This document shows positions 21,067-33,610 of a stretch of 64,000 bases of DNA, piece by piece. The position numbers were made by a program, and so were the translations under genes. The stretch is from NCBI GenBank assembly GCA_905221605.1, contig CAJNDS010002446.1:965129-1029128 (forward strand). Direction: 5' to 3'. Below the pieces are notes generated by a model. That model was not told the DNA's origin, searched no databases, and saw only the letters and a list, made by a program, of their open reading frames with translations. This DNA is from Symbiodinium natans. Taxonomy: Eukaryota; Sar; Dinophyceae; Suessiales; Symbiodiniaceae. Position 1 is the first letter of the stretch, and each line of letters opens with the position of its first letter.

Positions 21067-24000
21067 CTACTCGATACCCTGTGGAGCAGTGTTGGGGGCA
21101 CGAGTGGCGTTGCCAGCAACGTTGGAGCTACTGGCTCGCTCCAACTGAGGGCGCTTTGCAACCGCCTCATCGAGGGAGAATGCCTCAGCCGACACCCTCT
21201 GGAAATCCTCGACGTAGGACTGCGCGACAGGGTGCGTCTTGGGGACCTCAAGCTTAAGCCCTGCCTCCGCATTGGCTTTGCTGCTTGTGGTAAAATTGAG
21301 GCTCCCAATCAGCACCACCGCGCCGTCAGGCCGCAGTAGGCAAAGGGCCTTGGCATGGTGCAGCCCCTGAATCCCGGTGCCTGCCTTAGCCCCGCGGCCG
21401 TCGCGAGCATAGGCGTCGCGCAAGGATGTGCCGCAACCCACCTTCACCTCGGCACCTGCGGCCGCCAAGCGTTTCAACGCTTGCCACTGAAGCTTGGTGC
21501 GGTGGCATTGTCCCATGTCGGCGACAATCCGAACGCTTGCGCCCTTGCCAAGCGACGCTTCGATTGCCTCGATGCAGGATGGGCAATCTAAGCTGTAAGC
21601 CCGGATGTAGATCACATCCTCTGCTGCTCCAGACCCAAGCAGCGTTTGGGCGGCCTGAATGTATGGCCCGCCCGCAAGGAATTCCGCTTCTTTGACTGGA
21701 GAACTCCTAGCGGGGGCTGGGCCCTTGTTCCTCCGGCCTGGCGTGCGCGCCACAGTGGCAGTGGCGGCACGTTGCACGGAGCCGGACTGTGCGTGGGCTG
21801 CGCTCGCTCCATTTGCTGGGGCCGCGGCCAGGTCACGACCCGCGAGCCCCTGAAAGCAGGAGAGCCCGCGGCTCTTGGCCGCGAGTTGGGAGAAACACCC
21901 TTCACTGTTCCCCAAACCCAACACCACCTTACCCCTAGCTAGGGCATCGGAGGCGGTACTCCGAATGGAGTCTGTGAGCGCAGGACCCGCGCCTCGCTGG
22001 GCCGCGTGCAAAAACCCTAAGGAACGAGCGGTGTCCATTGCGGCATCGCAATGCCCGCAGCGTCCTTCTCCCAGGTAAGCACGACAGCCACAGGCAGCTG
22101 TCTCCTCCTTGAGGTGCACCCAAACCTTATGGGTCACCTCTTTCTTGGAGCTCGCGACCTCAAACGTCGCTTCGGAGCCAAGGAGCTGAGACAGCCGCGC
22201 CTCGGGGGCCACGGTGTTGCCATGTCGCATATGCGCAATGCGATTGGCAACGGCACGACTCACGTACCGCAGAACAGCGCCGCACAAGATCACTACTACC
22301 AGAGTGATGGCTGTTCCGGCGACCCACACGGTCCGCCTGGCCCCATGGCCGATTTCCTCGACAACGTCGGCCGAAACCGTTGCAACCGCGTGCATGGAGT
22401 CCTCGACAACATGCACAACCCCGCGGTGCAACTGCAAGGCAATCGGCGCCGACGCTGCAGCCGCCAGGCCCCACCAGCCGTTGATGTTCCCGTTGAGGGC
22501 GTGCATCAATCGATTGAGGAGCCCGCGACCCAGGAAAAAGGGGGTCCGCGGCGGAAGCGGAACACTCGGCGGCGGCCGGGCCGACCCGCACGGGAAAGCT
22601 GGGACCCAGCTTGTGCTTGGGCGGGGTTGGAGCGCGGCAACAATGCCCGCGGCGAAAGCGCCCCAGGCGTACTTGCCCCTCCCCTTGGGCTTGCCCTTGG
22701 CATCGGACTTACCTCTGCCCTTCGGCTTGCCCTGGCCCTTGCCACGGGCGTCTGCCCAAGCACCCCAAGGGTCGTGGCCCTTGCCGTACGTCGCCTCCTC
22801 GCGACGTCTCTTGCCGCCCCTCTTCTTGTGTTTGCTTCTAAGAAGAGGCTGGGTCGTTTCCTGATCCATCGCGCGATTGGCCAGAAGGATCTCGTACTCC
22901 AGCTCGTCCTGGCTGCTCTCGGAGCCCGAGTCCCTCTCTTCGCCGCGCCGCGGATCCGGGATCCCGCGGGAAACGACCTCTGCCAAGCGGAGGGGCGTGC
23001 TGCACCTAAAGCACAGCTGCCTGAATGAAAGGTTCCATTCATAGCAGTTAGGGCACTGCCACCCTGCTATGCGGAGCGCTTCGCTGATGTGATCGTCGCG
23101 CTCCGCCTTCTCCGCCTGGCGCCGCTCCCGCTTCTTGGCGCGCTCGGCCGCCTGCGCCTCCTCGGCCGCCTGGAGGGCTTCAGCGAGTTCCTCATCGCTG
23201 AGGAGCCTCGCGGCATCTGCCCGCGCTTGTTGGTCTTCAAGCTCTTCGGCAGAAAACCTCCGCCGCCATTGCTCCGGCGCGGTTTGGGGATCCACCTCCC
23301 ACCACCCGATGTCGATCCCATTGATCCATCGGCCGTCGCACGGGGCGCCCGCATTCGGGCCGCCCGCGTGCGTGGTGAGGCACTGGTCCTCGGTAACCGG
23401 GTTGATGGCTTCGCAGAAGAAGCACCGCCAGCTGCCGTAGGGGTAAAAGCGGCCTTCGACGTAGGCTCGGTTGGCTGGGAGGGCGACCTCGTCCGCCTCA
23501 TCCGCGGTGGCAGCCTCCATCTCAACCGAGACCTCCTCGTCCTTGACGACCTCAGCCTCCTCCTCCTGCTCCTCCTTGACCAGGGGCTCTTCCTCCTCCC
23601 GGCCAACTTTGAGGTGGGACTCAGTGCGAACCTCGGCGCGCATCAAAATGACGTCAAGGCTATCCGCGGCTGGGTCGCCCGCGAAGAAGGAGTCGATCTC
23701 CTTGGCATGGAGATCGTCAAGAGGCGTCACCAGGTCCGGCGAGTAATCTCGCTTGGAGCGACGCTCGGCCAGGCGTCGCTGGACGTCGCCCTTCGGCGGC
23801 TCGAGGGCCCGCCCGCGCGGAGCGGCCTTCCGCGGAGGCTCGGGCACGGCCTCCTCCGTGGGCTCGCTCTTGGGCGTGCACCCTCCATCGCTTCTCTCTG
23901 GAGCACCAGGGGGGTCCAGCTCGGGGTCGTCGCGAAGCCACCCCGGCGGATGGCTACCACCATAGATGTGGTGCGATCCATCCTCAAGCTGGATTCGGTC

Positions 24001-25820
24001 CCCTCGCCTCAGGAGCGGGACTCTCGAGTGATCGTACCCGTTGGCTTTGTGGTACCTAATCACTCGGAGCATGGGCACCTCCCCATACCCACCGTCCTTT
24101 CCTCGGCGGAACAGCCGTCCCCGCCAGTCCTGACGAAAAGGGTCAAGAGGTGCGGAGGGGCTGATCCCCAGGTTGGGCGGAAGAGAGGCGCCATGGCAGG
24201 CCGCCTGATGCAAGTGGTATTGCACCAGCGACTCAAAGGCTAGCCCGCATCCCGGAGCCGAACATCCGTAGTGGCCGTCAGCGTTGGGGCGAGGCTCCTC
24301 TGAGGCTGAGGCGGACTGGGCGGTCCCGCCTCCCGAAGGCCTGGCGGAACTGCTCGACCCCGCAGCCCCAGGGGCGTCCTGACCATCGTCAGACACCTCT
24401 TCCCCGTCGGCGCCTTCCCCGGCCGCCCGACTCTCTCCCTCTCGGCGCAGCGTTTTGAGGGACTCCTCACGCTTGGTGATCTTCTCCAGCTTCACCATCG
24501 CAGTTCCCGCAACCTCCAGTATCCTCGACTGGAGCTTCTGCGCTCTAAGAAGAGCTTCGGACCGCGCGAGGTATTCCTTCGCGCTGGTGACCACAGACTG
24601 GCCGAGCACGAGGACTCCTTCCTCTGTGCTCTCGGCCTTGGCCCCGCTTGCGGGCTCCTCGTCCTCCTTCACTTTGACCGCGGCTGGAGGCGCCCGCGTG
24701 TCGGGAAGATCCGAGCTGGAACTATCTTCCTCGACACCTTCAGCTTCTTGGGCTGCCTCTTCCTCGAGCGAGTCCTCGGGCTCGAGGACATTGGGGCCCG
24801 GGACGTTACGCCTAGGGTACACCTTGGGCTTCGCTGGCACAATCGAAGTCCTAGGGGTCCCTAAAAGACGCCCTTTGGCCTTAGGCGCGGCCTTAGGAGG
24901 GGTAACAGGTTGGGCGGCCCCCGCGGCCATGACACGACCCGCAGGGGCCAGCACAACCGTCGAGGAGCTCGCCGCGCCACTGCTGGCCGCAGCAGCTTGG
25001 GACGCTTGGACCGTGCCCAGTTTCGGTCCTCGCCCCAACGGCGGGTTGGGGCCCGCACTGGTGTCGCCTAAACTCTTTAGGTCGACACGCAGGACCAACC
25101 TATCCACTTCCAACTCAGCTATCAAGTCTGAGTAGACAGGCGAGCCCCTGGGGAGTGCCCAGATGCGGGAAATGCCCGTGGCCCTAATCTGGCCAGTGAG
25201 GGCCACCCCATCCGCTCCTGCATAGATGGGCACTCCGGCGTCCCGCAGGACCGCCAGTCGGACCTCGACTATGCAAGTCGATCCGCGGCGGAACCCGCGC
25301 CTTCCGTCCTCCCACTGCGTGGGGCAGTGTCCTAGGACGTAGTGCACCCCGAGGCGGCTCCCGGCCCGCCGCCGGGGATCAGGCCGTTCTGCACCAGGCT
25401 TGGCACGACATGCAGGTCCGTGCCGTGCCACATGGCCGGGCCATACTGACGGACGAGGTCGTCGATGGCCGTCTCACTTAGGCCCTCCATCATGAACCCC
25501 ATCGGATGGCCGCAATCGGCAGAGTTGCCTTGGAAGGCAGGAAGGAAACCAGCGTGCGAGGTGTCCAACCTCGGTTTCCGCTGGTTGGCGTCGTGCGCGA
25601 CCGCCTGGTTGTACTGGTTGATGGTGATCCCGAGTTGTTCGATCAACTCATCAACCGGGTAGAGGCCGCCCGGACCGAACCGGCCTCTGCAGCCACCTTC
25701 GCCGTGCCGCATGCATCGGACTAGCAGGCGCTGCACGTCGTCTATCGTGGGCGGGCCCTTCCGGCCCTTAGGGCCTGGGCTCTTGCTCTTGCCCCTGCCC
25801 TTCGACCCTCCTCCACCCAT
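21067..25820 (-). pseudogene. copy A cargo half: Tpt1/KptA-like, zinc fingers, SWIM, PLD nuclease (frameshifted)
   Basis: Starts at the same MGGGGSKG methionine as copy B and ends at the same stop. A one-base loss near 25358 breaks the Tpt1-like domain at its glycine-rich loop, so the rest is read from a second frame (about 25400-21067). Two hallmark positions are also mutated: the Arg of the RAxQGHS signature is Pro and the His is Asn. Downstream parts are intact: C2H2 finger, two RanBP2-type fingers with all cysteines (the first keeps W-x-C-x2-C, lost in copy B), a Gly/Lys-rich basic tract, a SWIM finger CxCx8CxH, and a PLD domain with HAK and GSLN. It has a 96-residue segment with one membrane helix (codons at 22211-22498) that copy B lacks. 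Confidence 0.85.
22211..22498 (-). other. 96-codon membrane-segment module present only in copy A
   Basis: This in-frame 288-bp block encodes an Ala/His-rich stretch followed by a hydrophobic helix (about 18 residues, containing AITLVVVILCGAVL) and a basic tail. Copy B joins its two flanks directly at 39984/39985. It is either a deletion in B or a gain in A; its length is a multiple of three, so the frame survives both ways. Confidence 0.75.
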
Positions 25821-27086
25821 CGCGGCACTGAGGCCCGCGGCTTTGCTGGACCTCCGATGGGCGAGGGAAACCTGACGCGCCCTTGAGCGGCCAGGACACG
25901 GCCCGCTGCAAGGGGCCGGTGTGCAGTAGTGGTAGGCAGCCGCTCCCGCGCGGCCAGGGCACGGCCCGCAGCGGGGCCTTGTGGTTGACCACGAAGGTCC
26001 GGGCGACCGATCGGTCGCTCCCGCGCGGTCTGGTCGCGACCCGCAGCGGGGCGCAGTGCACAGGCAAGAACGCGGGGAGGGACTACCTACCCTAGGCTCT
26101 ACAACACACTTGAACCGCTGCGGCGGGGGTTTGGGGAGTTTCCTTAAGGTCTGGGCTTTAAGGCTTCCGCGGCTTCTGCTTTCACCTTGGACCGAACCTC
26201 TAGGCCTGCTTCCTAAACACTGGCTGCGGGACAAACGAACGAAGCTGCACGCGACGAACGACGAAAAATCCTTCTGCCCGCAGACCGGCGACCTGGGAAA
26301 CGGCCCGCCCCAAAAACACCCGCCCCGAACACAGAAACACCCGAACAGCCCCAACATCCTGAGCATCAGAACGCGCGTGGGGTGATTCTGGTCCGAGCGC
26401 GCCGCGTCATGGTTCGCGCGCTTGGAGTTGTGCGCACCGCGAACGCCTAAGGCTTCAAGAGCAGACGACGCGCTCTGCGGAGCCGCGACTGCCCCCTTGG
26501 CGCACGCTTCGCGCACCGCCCCCTCGGCTTGGGCATCAGTGAAAAACTGCCCATCAATGACCCTACCCGTCCTAACAGTAAGATCATCCACGTAGGCTAT
26601 CCACTCCTTAGTATACTTAAGGCGCCTACCTCTGCCGGGGGCATAGGCCCTATCAACCACAAAGTTGAAATCATCTGGGCCGTTAATCGGGCCAAAGGTG
26701 AGGCCGACAGGGAGATATTTCCCTGATCTTGCCACAATGGCCAACACCTCGCGAGCTCGCTTGGTGTTCCTAATCTGATTAAACCCACTAACCGCATCCA
26801 CGAAGGTATACCAAACCGAACCTACTGCGGCGGCGAGCACATCGCTGCCCCGCCGACAATAGTACGTGGAGCGCTTAATTCGGGCATTCACACGGCGGTA
26901 GTCAACCACCAAGCGTCGCTTCCTATGCCGCTTGTAGCTGGGCATTTCCTTGGTCGGAAACGGCGCAGATCCCCAAGCCGAGCTGCCGCGGATCAACTGA
27001 CCCCGCTTGCATTCCTCTTCAAGCTTGTCGTCGACCCATTGCGCGGACTCGCCCCTCAGACTGTGAGGCTGGGACGAGACCGGCGG
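25821..27086 (-). pseudogene. copy A RT fingers/palm with YVDD, then low-complexity linker
   Basis: Open from the inversion breakpoint (about 27086). The motifs in order are a GSSAWGSAP fingers motif, VDYRRVN, DAVSGFNQI, a GLTFGPINGPDDF stretch matching the template-grip motif, and YVDDL at 26583-26594. These are the classic Ty3/gypsy RT blocks. After the palm the frame stays open through a Cys/Pro/Arg-rich linker with three GC-rich repeat units and runs in frame into the MGGGGSKG start of the Tpt1-like region. The first part of the fingers (about 8 codons onward from HDCIPTGPP) was moved away by the inversion. No thumb or RNase H follows, because those lie upstream of the integrase. Confidence 0.85.
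25885..26050. repeat. GC-rich direct repeats in the linker
   Basis: Three degenerate units of about 70 bp carry the word GGCCAGGRCACGGCCCGC (near 25890, 25952 and 26027). They are also present in copy B near 43370-43530, where the first unit has lost four bases. The word recurs elsewhere in the element. Confidence 0.7.
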
Positions 27087-30000
27087 TAGGGTTCAGGACT
27101 ACGCCCAAAGATGCTCCAGTTCCCACAGCATATGGCATGCTGAGTGGGAAGATATGGAAGAAGAGCCATTCCATGAAGCTCAGCCTCGGCTCCCAGCACA
27201 AGGATCTTTCCAAGTGGGGCGATGTGAAGCCTTACTGGACCACATGGGTGGTTAGAGAAGATGGTGCTGTGGTGGCGGGGCATAACTGCTCGCCCCTGGA
27301 TGCGGTTCAGGGCGACATCGTCGTGCATTGGTCGTCAGTGGTGAACTGGCACGGCCACAGACATGTCGTGAATGAGCAGTGCGAAGTGCTCTGGAGGTCT
27401 AAGGGCAAAGAGGTTGCCTTAGACCCCTCCTTCGGCAAGCTGATAGCCCTTGAGGGTAGGGTTACTCAGGTCATTGGCTGGCGGGCAACCGGAGAAGCCT
27501 CGGATCCCCGCGGTTCTACCCGGCAGGCGTCAAGGGTCCTTGCTCAATTCTCTGCGTCCAATGAGGGCGTAGAAGGGCATTGGACCGCGGGCGCTATCAG
27601 TCGCGGGAAGAATGCCAATGAGTGCGAGCTGAAGGGTAGAGTTTTGGCGTTTATGGGTGAGGAGCACAAGGGCCCTGCTGTGGTTCTAGAGCTCGTCAGC
27701 CATAGCCCCATCCTGTGCATTTGGGACCATTCCTCAACCAAGGTCAAGGTCGAGTTTAAGGGCGGTGTTCCGTCTTTGAGCCTGGCCGCGGGGGAGGACG
27801 AAAATCGTCGCGAACAGCTTGCGGTCGAGGCGAGGGACGCGGCGAACATTTCGGAGTTCCGAGTCACGGGATCCCTTCGTACGGCGTGGTACGAGGGCCA
27901 GCGGCGCGATCCCTCATTGGCGGGCTCGATTCGCAAGCCGGAGCCGCCGATGGTGATATCCGGAGACGGGTTGTTGGAGCGCGAGGTGACCCTCAGGACG
28001 GGTCAAACCGTCGTCGTCCCAGTGGTTCCCAACGGGGCTGCGGGCGCGAATGGGGTGACCTGGCGCCGCGCCTGCTACAATTCAGTCCACTGTGGAGTCC
28101 TTGGGGCCCATAGGTCTGCCGAGGTTACCATCAAGCTGCTGGAGAGGGCAGTCTGTTGGCCCGATTTGGAGAAAGATGTGCGGACCTGGGTCGCCAAGTG
28201 TCTCGCCTGCATTAAAGGCCGCTCTCGACCGACGAAGGTTGAAGCTCGTGCGGTCAAGTGTGGCGCCGAGGCATGCTGGCAGGAAGTCAGCGTGGACTGT
28301 GAGGGTCCGAACCGAGAGGACAGGGAGGGGCATAGGTACTCGCTTACGTACTTCGATTGCCTCAGTCATGCTGTCCTCCTCGAGCCGATGAGGTCTCTGA
28401 CTCATGCGGAAGTCAGGAGGGCGTTCGTGCGCTGTGTGCTTCGCAGCAGGACGATCCCGAGCCTCATCAGGTCGGACAGAGGGCCAGAGTTCAAGAATGC
28501 GCTCATGGCAGAACTCAGCGCTATGCTTGGGACCGAGTGGCGGTTCAGCGCGCCCTTGAGGCCTTGTGAGTTGGGCGCAAACGAGCGAGTCCACCAAGAA
28601 GTTCAAAAGGTGCTGGGGGCGGTCGTCAGGCAAGTCGGCGCCTCCCTTTCCGAAGCTTGGTCGGATTGGCTCGTGGTGGCGGAGTACGTCATAGATAACA
28701 CTCCGGGACCCCACGGGTATACCCCGAGGGACCTAGAGCGGAGCTGGTCGCTCGCTCTACCACTTGAAAAGGACGTCCTGCGAGACGCCTTGCAGTTTGA
28801 ACCCATCTCTGATTGGGCTCGGAGCCAGTTTAAGCAGTTCTCGGAACTAGCTGCTGCGGTCCGAGAGCACTGGACGCGGTCTTCAGAAGCGCGGGCGAAA
28901 CTTGCAAATCGCCATAGGCGCACTGTGGACCTTAAGCCAGGCGACCGAGTGGTCTGGAACGCTCCGAGGGCCCGTTCAGAGGGGGCGGGGCGTGTGCCTT
29001 GGAAACCGGGTCTGACCGGCCCCTGGCGCGTGTTGGAAGTCAAGGGCCACAGGCTCACCTTGGAGCCCGTGTCGATGGAGTCGGGGGGTACTTCTTCCGC
29101 CCGGCGCGGCCCGATGGAGGCGCACGCAGAAGACTGCATTCTTGTTCCTGCGGATGCAGATGGCGCGGAATCCCGCGAGCCGGTCGTCTTTGAAGACGAT
29201 GAAACCGGCGGGGACGGCCCGTCTCGCCCCAGCTTAGGGCAGCAGGTTCAAGGCGACGCCAAGCAGGTGGAGTTCACGCTGACCAGGCGCGGGAGGGACT
29301 TCGTCCTCCGCCTTGGTGACCGCATTGCCTATCGGGGTGTAGGTGGAGGCCCGAAGGTGTGCAGGTTAGGACGGGTCACGCAGGTGGATGCGGCCCGTGC
29401 GCAGGTCGGCGTCCATCGCTATCTCCCCGACGCCAGCGGGGTTCGCGTCAAATGGCGGCTTGCATATATCGCCGAGGACGGAGCGCTCACGCTTTCAGAA
29501 GGGACCCGTCCGGCCCATGAAGCGGTTTCTGTGAAGGAAATCATTTCCAAAATCGACCTAAACCGCGACGGCGTGCTTGCTGCAGCCTCGGCCAGAAAGT
29601 TGGACAAGGGAGCGTATTCGTTGCAGGACCGGACGCTCGAGCGAGCGTCTCGCGCCGGCACGGGTGTACTCTCGATCCAAGAGGCCCTCGCGGACCTCTT
29701 GGTCGCGGAACCCCGCGTGTTGCAGCCTAGGGCTTCCCCAGAGTCGGGTGCTGTCGAGAGTTGGTTCCGGCAGTATTTCCTTGGAGGGGTTGCCGATGTC
29801 TTAGAGGTTGCTTGGGGTGACGCGGTCGTCTCCGACGCGGCTAGGAGGCACGGGTACAGAAATGTTCCCGCTTTTGCGCAAGGCAAGCAGGCCTACGGGA
29901 TCACCTGGAACCTGGCCGCAGAAGAGCACTTAGAGGCTATTAGCGGCGCTGTTTTGCGCACAGAGCCGAAGGTGCTCGTGATTGGGCTTGAGGGCAAGAA

Positions 30001-30884
30001 TGTGCCCCGGGCTTTCCTCCAGCTAGTCGTCCGGTGTGCGCAGGAACGCGCGCGCGCGCGGGCGCCCACGTCGTGCTGCGTTTGCAGGCACAAAAAGGCG
30101 AGTGGGAACCCTGGCGGCTAGAGGAGTGGGGCGCCTTGTTTGGGACGCTCGCAGAGCCACGCTGGCCTTGGGCTTTCGCGCGGGCTGACATGTGCCAGTT
30201 CGCGCGGGCCAGTGGCCGCGGCAACCTCGTTGAGAGCGGGGCCCTGTGGCTCGCCGATTTCAGTTTAGAATCGGTAGGTTTGAGGTGTTGTGGCCGGATG
30301 CGCTAGGCGCAGTGCAGCACAAGCACGTTGAGCGCGCGCAATCCGACTACAGCCTCATAGGGGCGGCTTTCTGCGCCTCGCTCCAGGACCTTGGTCTGAG
30401 GGGCGCAGAAGAGCTGTGCACCGCTGCAGTTGAAAGCTTTCCAGCGACTGCGGGTGCAGATAGCGCCGCGGCTGCGCCACAGCCCTCTCCAGTCGTTCCC
30501 CTCCCGGACGTGCGGTCGGGCGAGGACCTCACGCCAGCAGAGCGTGCGGAGCTGGATAAGGAGGTGGATAAGTATGCCGCGGAGAAGGAAGCGTTTTGGC
30601 GGACCAAGGCGGACGCCAAGGACTGGGATTCCGTCCGGGCTGACCTTGAGGTCTATGCTCTTGCGGGCGAGAAGGTCGCGGAGGATCCTAGGCGCACCGA
30701 GGCCTATAAAGACCTCGTATGGTCGGGTTTGAAGATCGAGCCTGGACCAACCAGACCCGGGCTGACCGATGCTGATATCGCAGCCGTCAGGGAGGTCATA
30801 CGGCGAAAGGCCGCTGGGTTCTGGGTGGAGGACACCACCAGGACCACGGTCAGGAAGTTCGCCCATGACTGCATCCCCACCGGG
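27087..30884 (+). pseudogene. copy A inverted integrase block
   Basis: Relative to copy B this 3.8-kb block is reversed: its frame runs on plus while the rest of the element runs on minus. The longest frame (27137-30121) carries the HHCC zinc domain (HCGVLGAH ... CLAC), then catalytic Asp near 28295, Asp near 28475 and Glu near 28583. The last two are separated by exactly 35 residues, giving D,D35E, and a GPY/F-like tail follows (KPGLTGPWRV). A two-base expansion in a GC-alternating tract near 30050 and a one-base loss near 30291 frameshift the downstream part, which ends with the RT N-terminal residues HDCIPTGPP. Breakpoints carry GGCGG at the left and CCGCC at the right, a 5-base inverted repeat. 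Confidence 0.88.
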
Positions 30885-33610
30885 CCGCCCATTGCTGGAT
30901 GGTTGAGGACCTAACCCTACACAAACCTCCTGTCCTATCCAAGGTTGCAAGGACGGAGTTGACCTCTAGGCCCACCTCATGGGCCTCAAGGTCGCCCTCA
31001 AGCGGAGGTTCGGGCTCCTCCCGCTCGGCTATCTCCACCGAGGTATCGACTGCCTCTTTCTCGATGCAGGCGGGGCAGCGAGAAAACAGGTAGGTCCGCT
31101 TGCCGCAGATGCATAGACCCTCATGGTCCCAGAGGGGTCGTGACGGTTCGTCCAGCATCCCTCTAATGCTGGCATCATCGATGGAACGAACCGCGTCCAG
31201 CCTCAAGGACCGCAGAACCTCCGCCCCCAATGCCTGCTTCCCTACGATCCCAAAACCTCGCAGGGGAGGCTCCGGAAAATCCTTCTTGAGTTCCGGACAA
31301 GCCTCGGCCACTTCCAAGTGGCCTTGCTGCGTGCGCCAAAGGCGTGGCCGCACCGCCCAGATAGCCTTGATGCCTGCCCAAGCCTTTCCTACAGCCCTGG
31401 CTTCTTTGCGCTGCAGGTTCCTTGCTTGGAGCGTGAGCTCAACAACCAAAGGCCACCTAAGGACGGCTGTGACAAGCCCGCCTTGCCCAAGTCCTACGAG
31501 GAATTGCGGGCCAAACCCCGAAGCTTCCCTAAGAACCTTGGCACACGAAGTAAGCAAGTCGACCCTGATCCGCTTGATCTTCTTGGTCCCTGCGAGCCTG
31601 CCGGCCCCGCAATCGAAATGCGAGGCAAGCCCGTCGGTATCCTCAAACGGACCCCAACAACCCCTGACAGCCACAGAAACTCCAGGGAGGCTCGCTTGGA
31701 AGACGCGCCTGATCTCAGTCAGCTCTGCGTCCTGCTCTTTCCAACGCGCGTAGTCAAAGACAACCATGACGCGCACCGGAAGGGCTGCGACGACGCACAT
31801 CGGCACAGCCGCGGCCTGGACACGGCCCGCAGGCTCTGGGACGGCGTCGTTGCCGACCGCCCAGGGCACTGGTCCGTCACCCTCAGTACCCTCTCCGAGG
31901 TACTGGTCCAGGTCGAATCCTCGGAGTTGGCCCGAAAGGCCCTCGAGGTCTTTCGTCCTCGCCGCAAGGAGCGCATCCCGATCTTTGGGGTTGCGGCTAA
32001 AACTGTCACCCAGCGTCGCTGAGCGACCGCTAAGGCTCCTTATTTCGGACCCATCCATAAGGATTTCTGCAACCCACCGGACGAGCTTCGGATCCATTCC
32101 GATGTCCGACGTTTGCGCTCGGGTAAGGTTGGCATGATCTGTCCAACACAGAGTCCGAATAGAGCCAAACATGCGGCGTGTCGCCCGCTTTACCTCGAGC
32201 TGGGCAAACGCCTCCTGTATCAAGGGCGGCCAGTTCTGCTGCGCGGGGGTCAAGCTCTTCGAGTGCGTCATAAGCACTTTGAGCTGGCTCAAGTCACGCG
32301 TCATCTGCACGACGCTGCCCCCTACCGCGATGCCCGACGCATCCGCGATCTGCTCAAGGGGACACGACCCATCCGCAGCAGAGGCCTCATCGAAGGTAGC
32401 CAAATTGATGCGGTTCTGCATCATGCGCTTAATCGCTTTAAAGGCTTTGCAACCCTCGGTGGCGGCTGAGCCCAGCCCGCCTTCAGGAAAGACGGCGCCT
32501 GGCTTCTGCCACTGCCCTAAAATCTTGGCTGCGTGCCCATACTCAACAGGCAGGTAGCCGCGCAACCAGTTTGCGCAACCCAAAAATTGCTGAATGTGAA
32601 GCTTCTCCCAGAGCGGGGGAAAGTCAATCACCGCCTGACAACGCTCTTCGTCAGGCGAACTCCCGTCCCGCCCAATGTTGTGTCCCAGGAGCTTGCCTTT
32701 GGAGACACAAACTTCGGCCTTGCTGATTCCAAAGGAGAACCCAAACAAGATTGACTTATCTAGGAAACCCTCTAAGGAAACGAGGTGGTCGAGGAGGTGC
32801 GGGCACGCTTTAGGGTGCCGGGCGCGCATATCTGCCGCGAGCTTCTCATAATAGTAGTCCGTTGGAGGCTCTTCGATCATCTTCTCGATGTCCCAGCTCT
32901 CCACGATATGATAGCTCGGGCAGCGCGCCGTATCGACCGCGTCTGCTGGGCGCACAGCATCACTTGCGCCTCTTCCAGCCGTGGCCGATCCCTCACGCCA
33001 GCCAGCCCAGCGTGGCCCTTTGCGCGTCCTAAAGACCGCGAGGCGTTCGGTGACGGGAACTTCATCGCTACACGCAACGCTTTCCGCCACACGCAAATCC
33101 CTCGTGTCCCAGAGACGCCACGCCTCACCTACGCGCTGAAGCAAGCACGTTTCGTAAGGCGCCTTCTCGACCGCCAGGGTCCCAAGGTCCTGCTGCGCAG
33201 GGCGCCTACCCCACACAGACGCGTAACCACCTGGCGCCTCCCACCAGCTGTCGACGCTTGGAAGGTGGTCCAAGCAAGAAAGCACTCCAGGCTCCTCAAC
33301 AGGGCGCCCAACTGGGCCGCTCCCGCCCCACACCGAAGCGAGAACAGTCACCGCAGCAAGGACCGATAGCACACCGATCCTGGCGCCGGTACGCAGCCGC
33401 CCAAAGGACCGCGCACACGAGGAACAACCTTGGAAGCTTCTTGCCGCGGCCCTGGACGCGGACCCGCAAGCAAAGCACGGGTCGTGGTCAACCGAGGCAA
33501 CGGCGACCCCACAATCCGCACATGCCTGCGGAGACGGCTCCGACTCGAACACCGTCTCAACCGCGCCACAACCACAGGCCGCAGTGCTAACGAGGCCGGA
33601 ACGCACTTTC
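30885..33610 (-). pseudogene. copy A zinc-ribbon/TM, RT thumb, RNase H and linker
   Basis: Frame -1/+1 shifted from Gag-protease by an extra T near 33608. The order is Cys-rich pairs (CADCG, CFACG, CSSC) like a double zinc ribbon, then a hydrophobic helix (IGVLSVLAAVTVLASV). Next come the RT thumb/connection (GKLLGHNIGRDG, QQFLGCANWLRGYLP), and RNase H with Asp in QIADAS, Glu in QEAFAQLE and Asp in CWTDHANLT. A roughly 300-residue linker of unknown function ends in a CxC/CxxC cluster. The last codons come from the inverted block, so the frame ends shortly after the breakpoint. Confidence 0.85.

Noticed and set aside
22211-22498. Envelope gene
   Set aside because: Only one hydrophobic helix, no signal peptide or cysteine pattern, and it lies inside the cargo frame.
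22051-24243. Long plus-strand open frames (325 and 384 codons) opposite the copy A cargo half, and their equivalents at 39825-41819
   Set aside because: They are antisense shadows of a GC-rich coding region with no domain of their own, while the minus frames carry all recognisable motifs.
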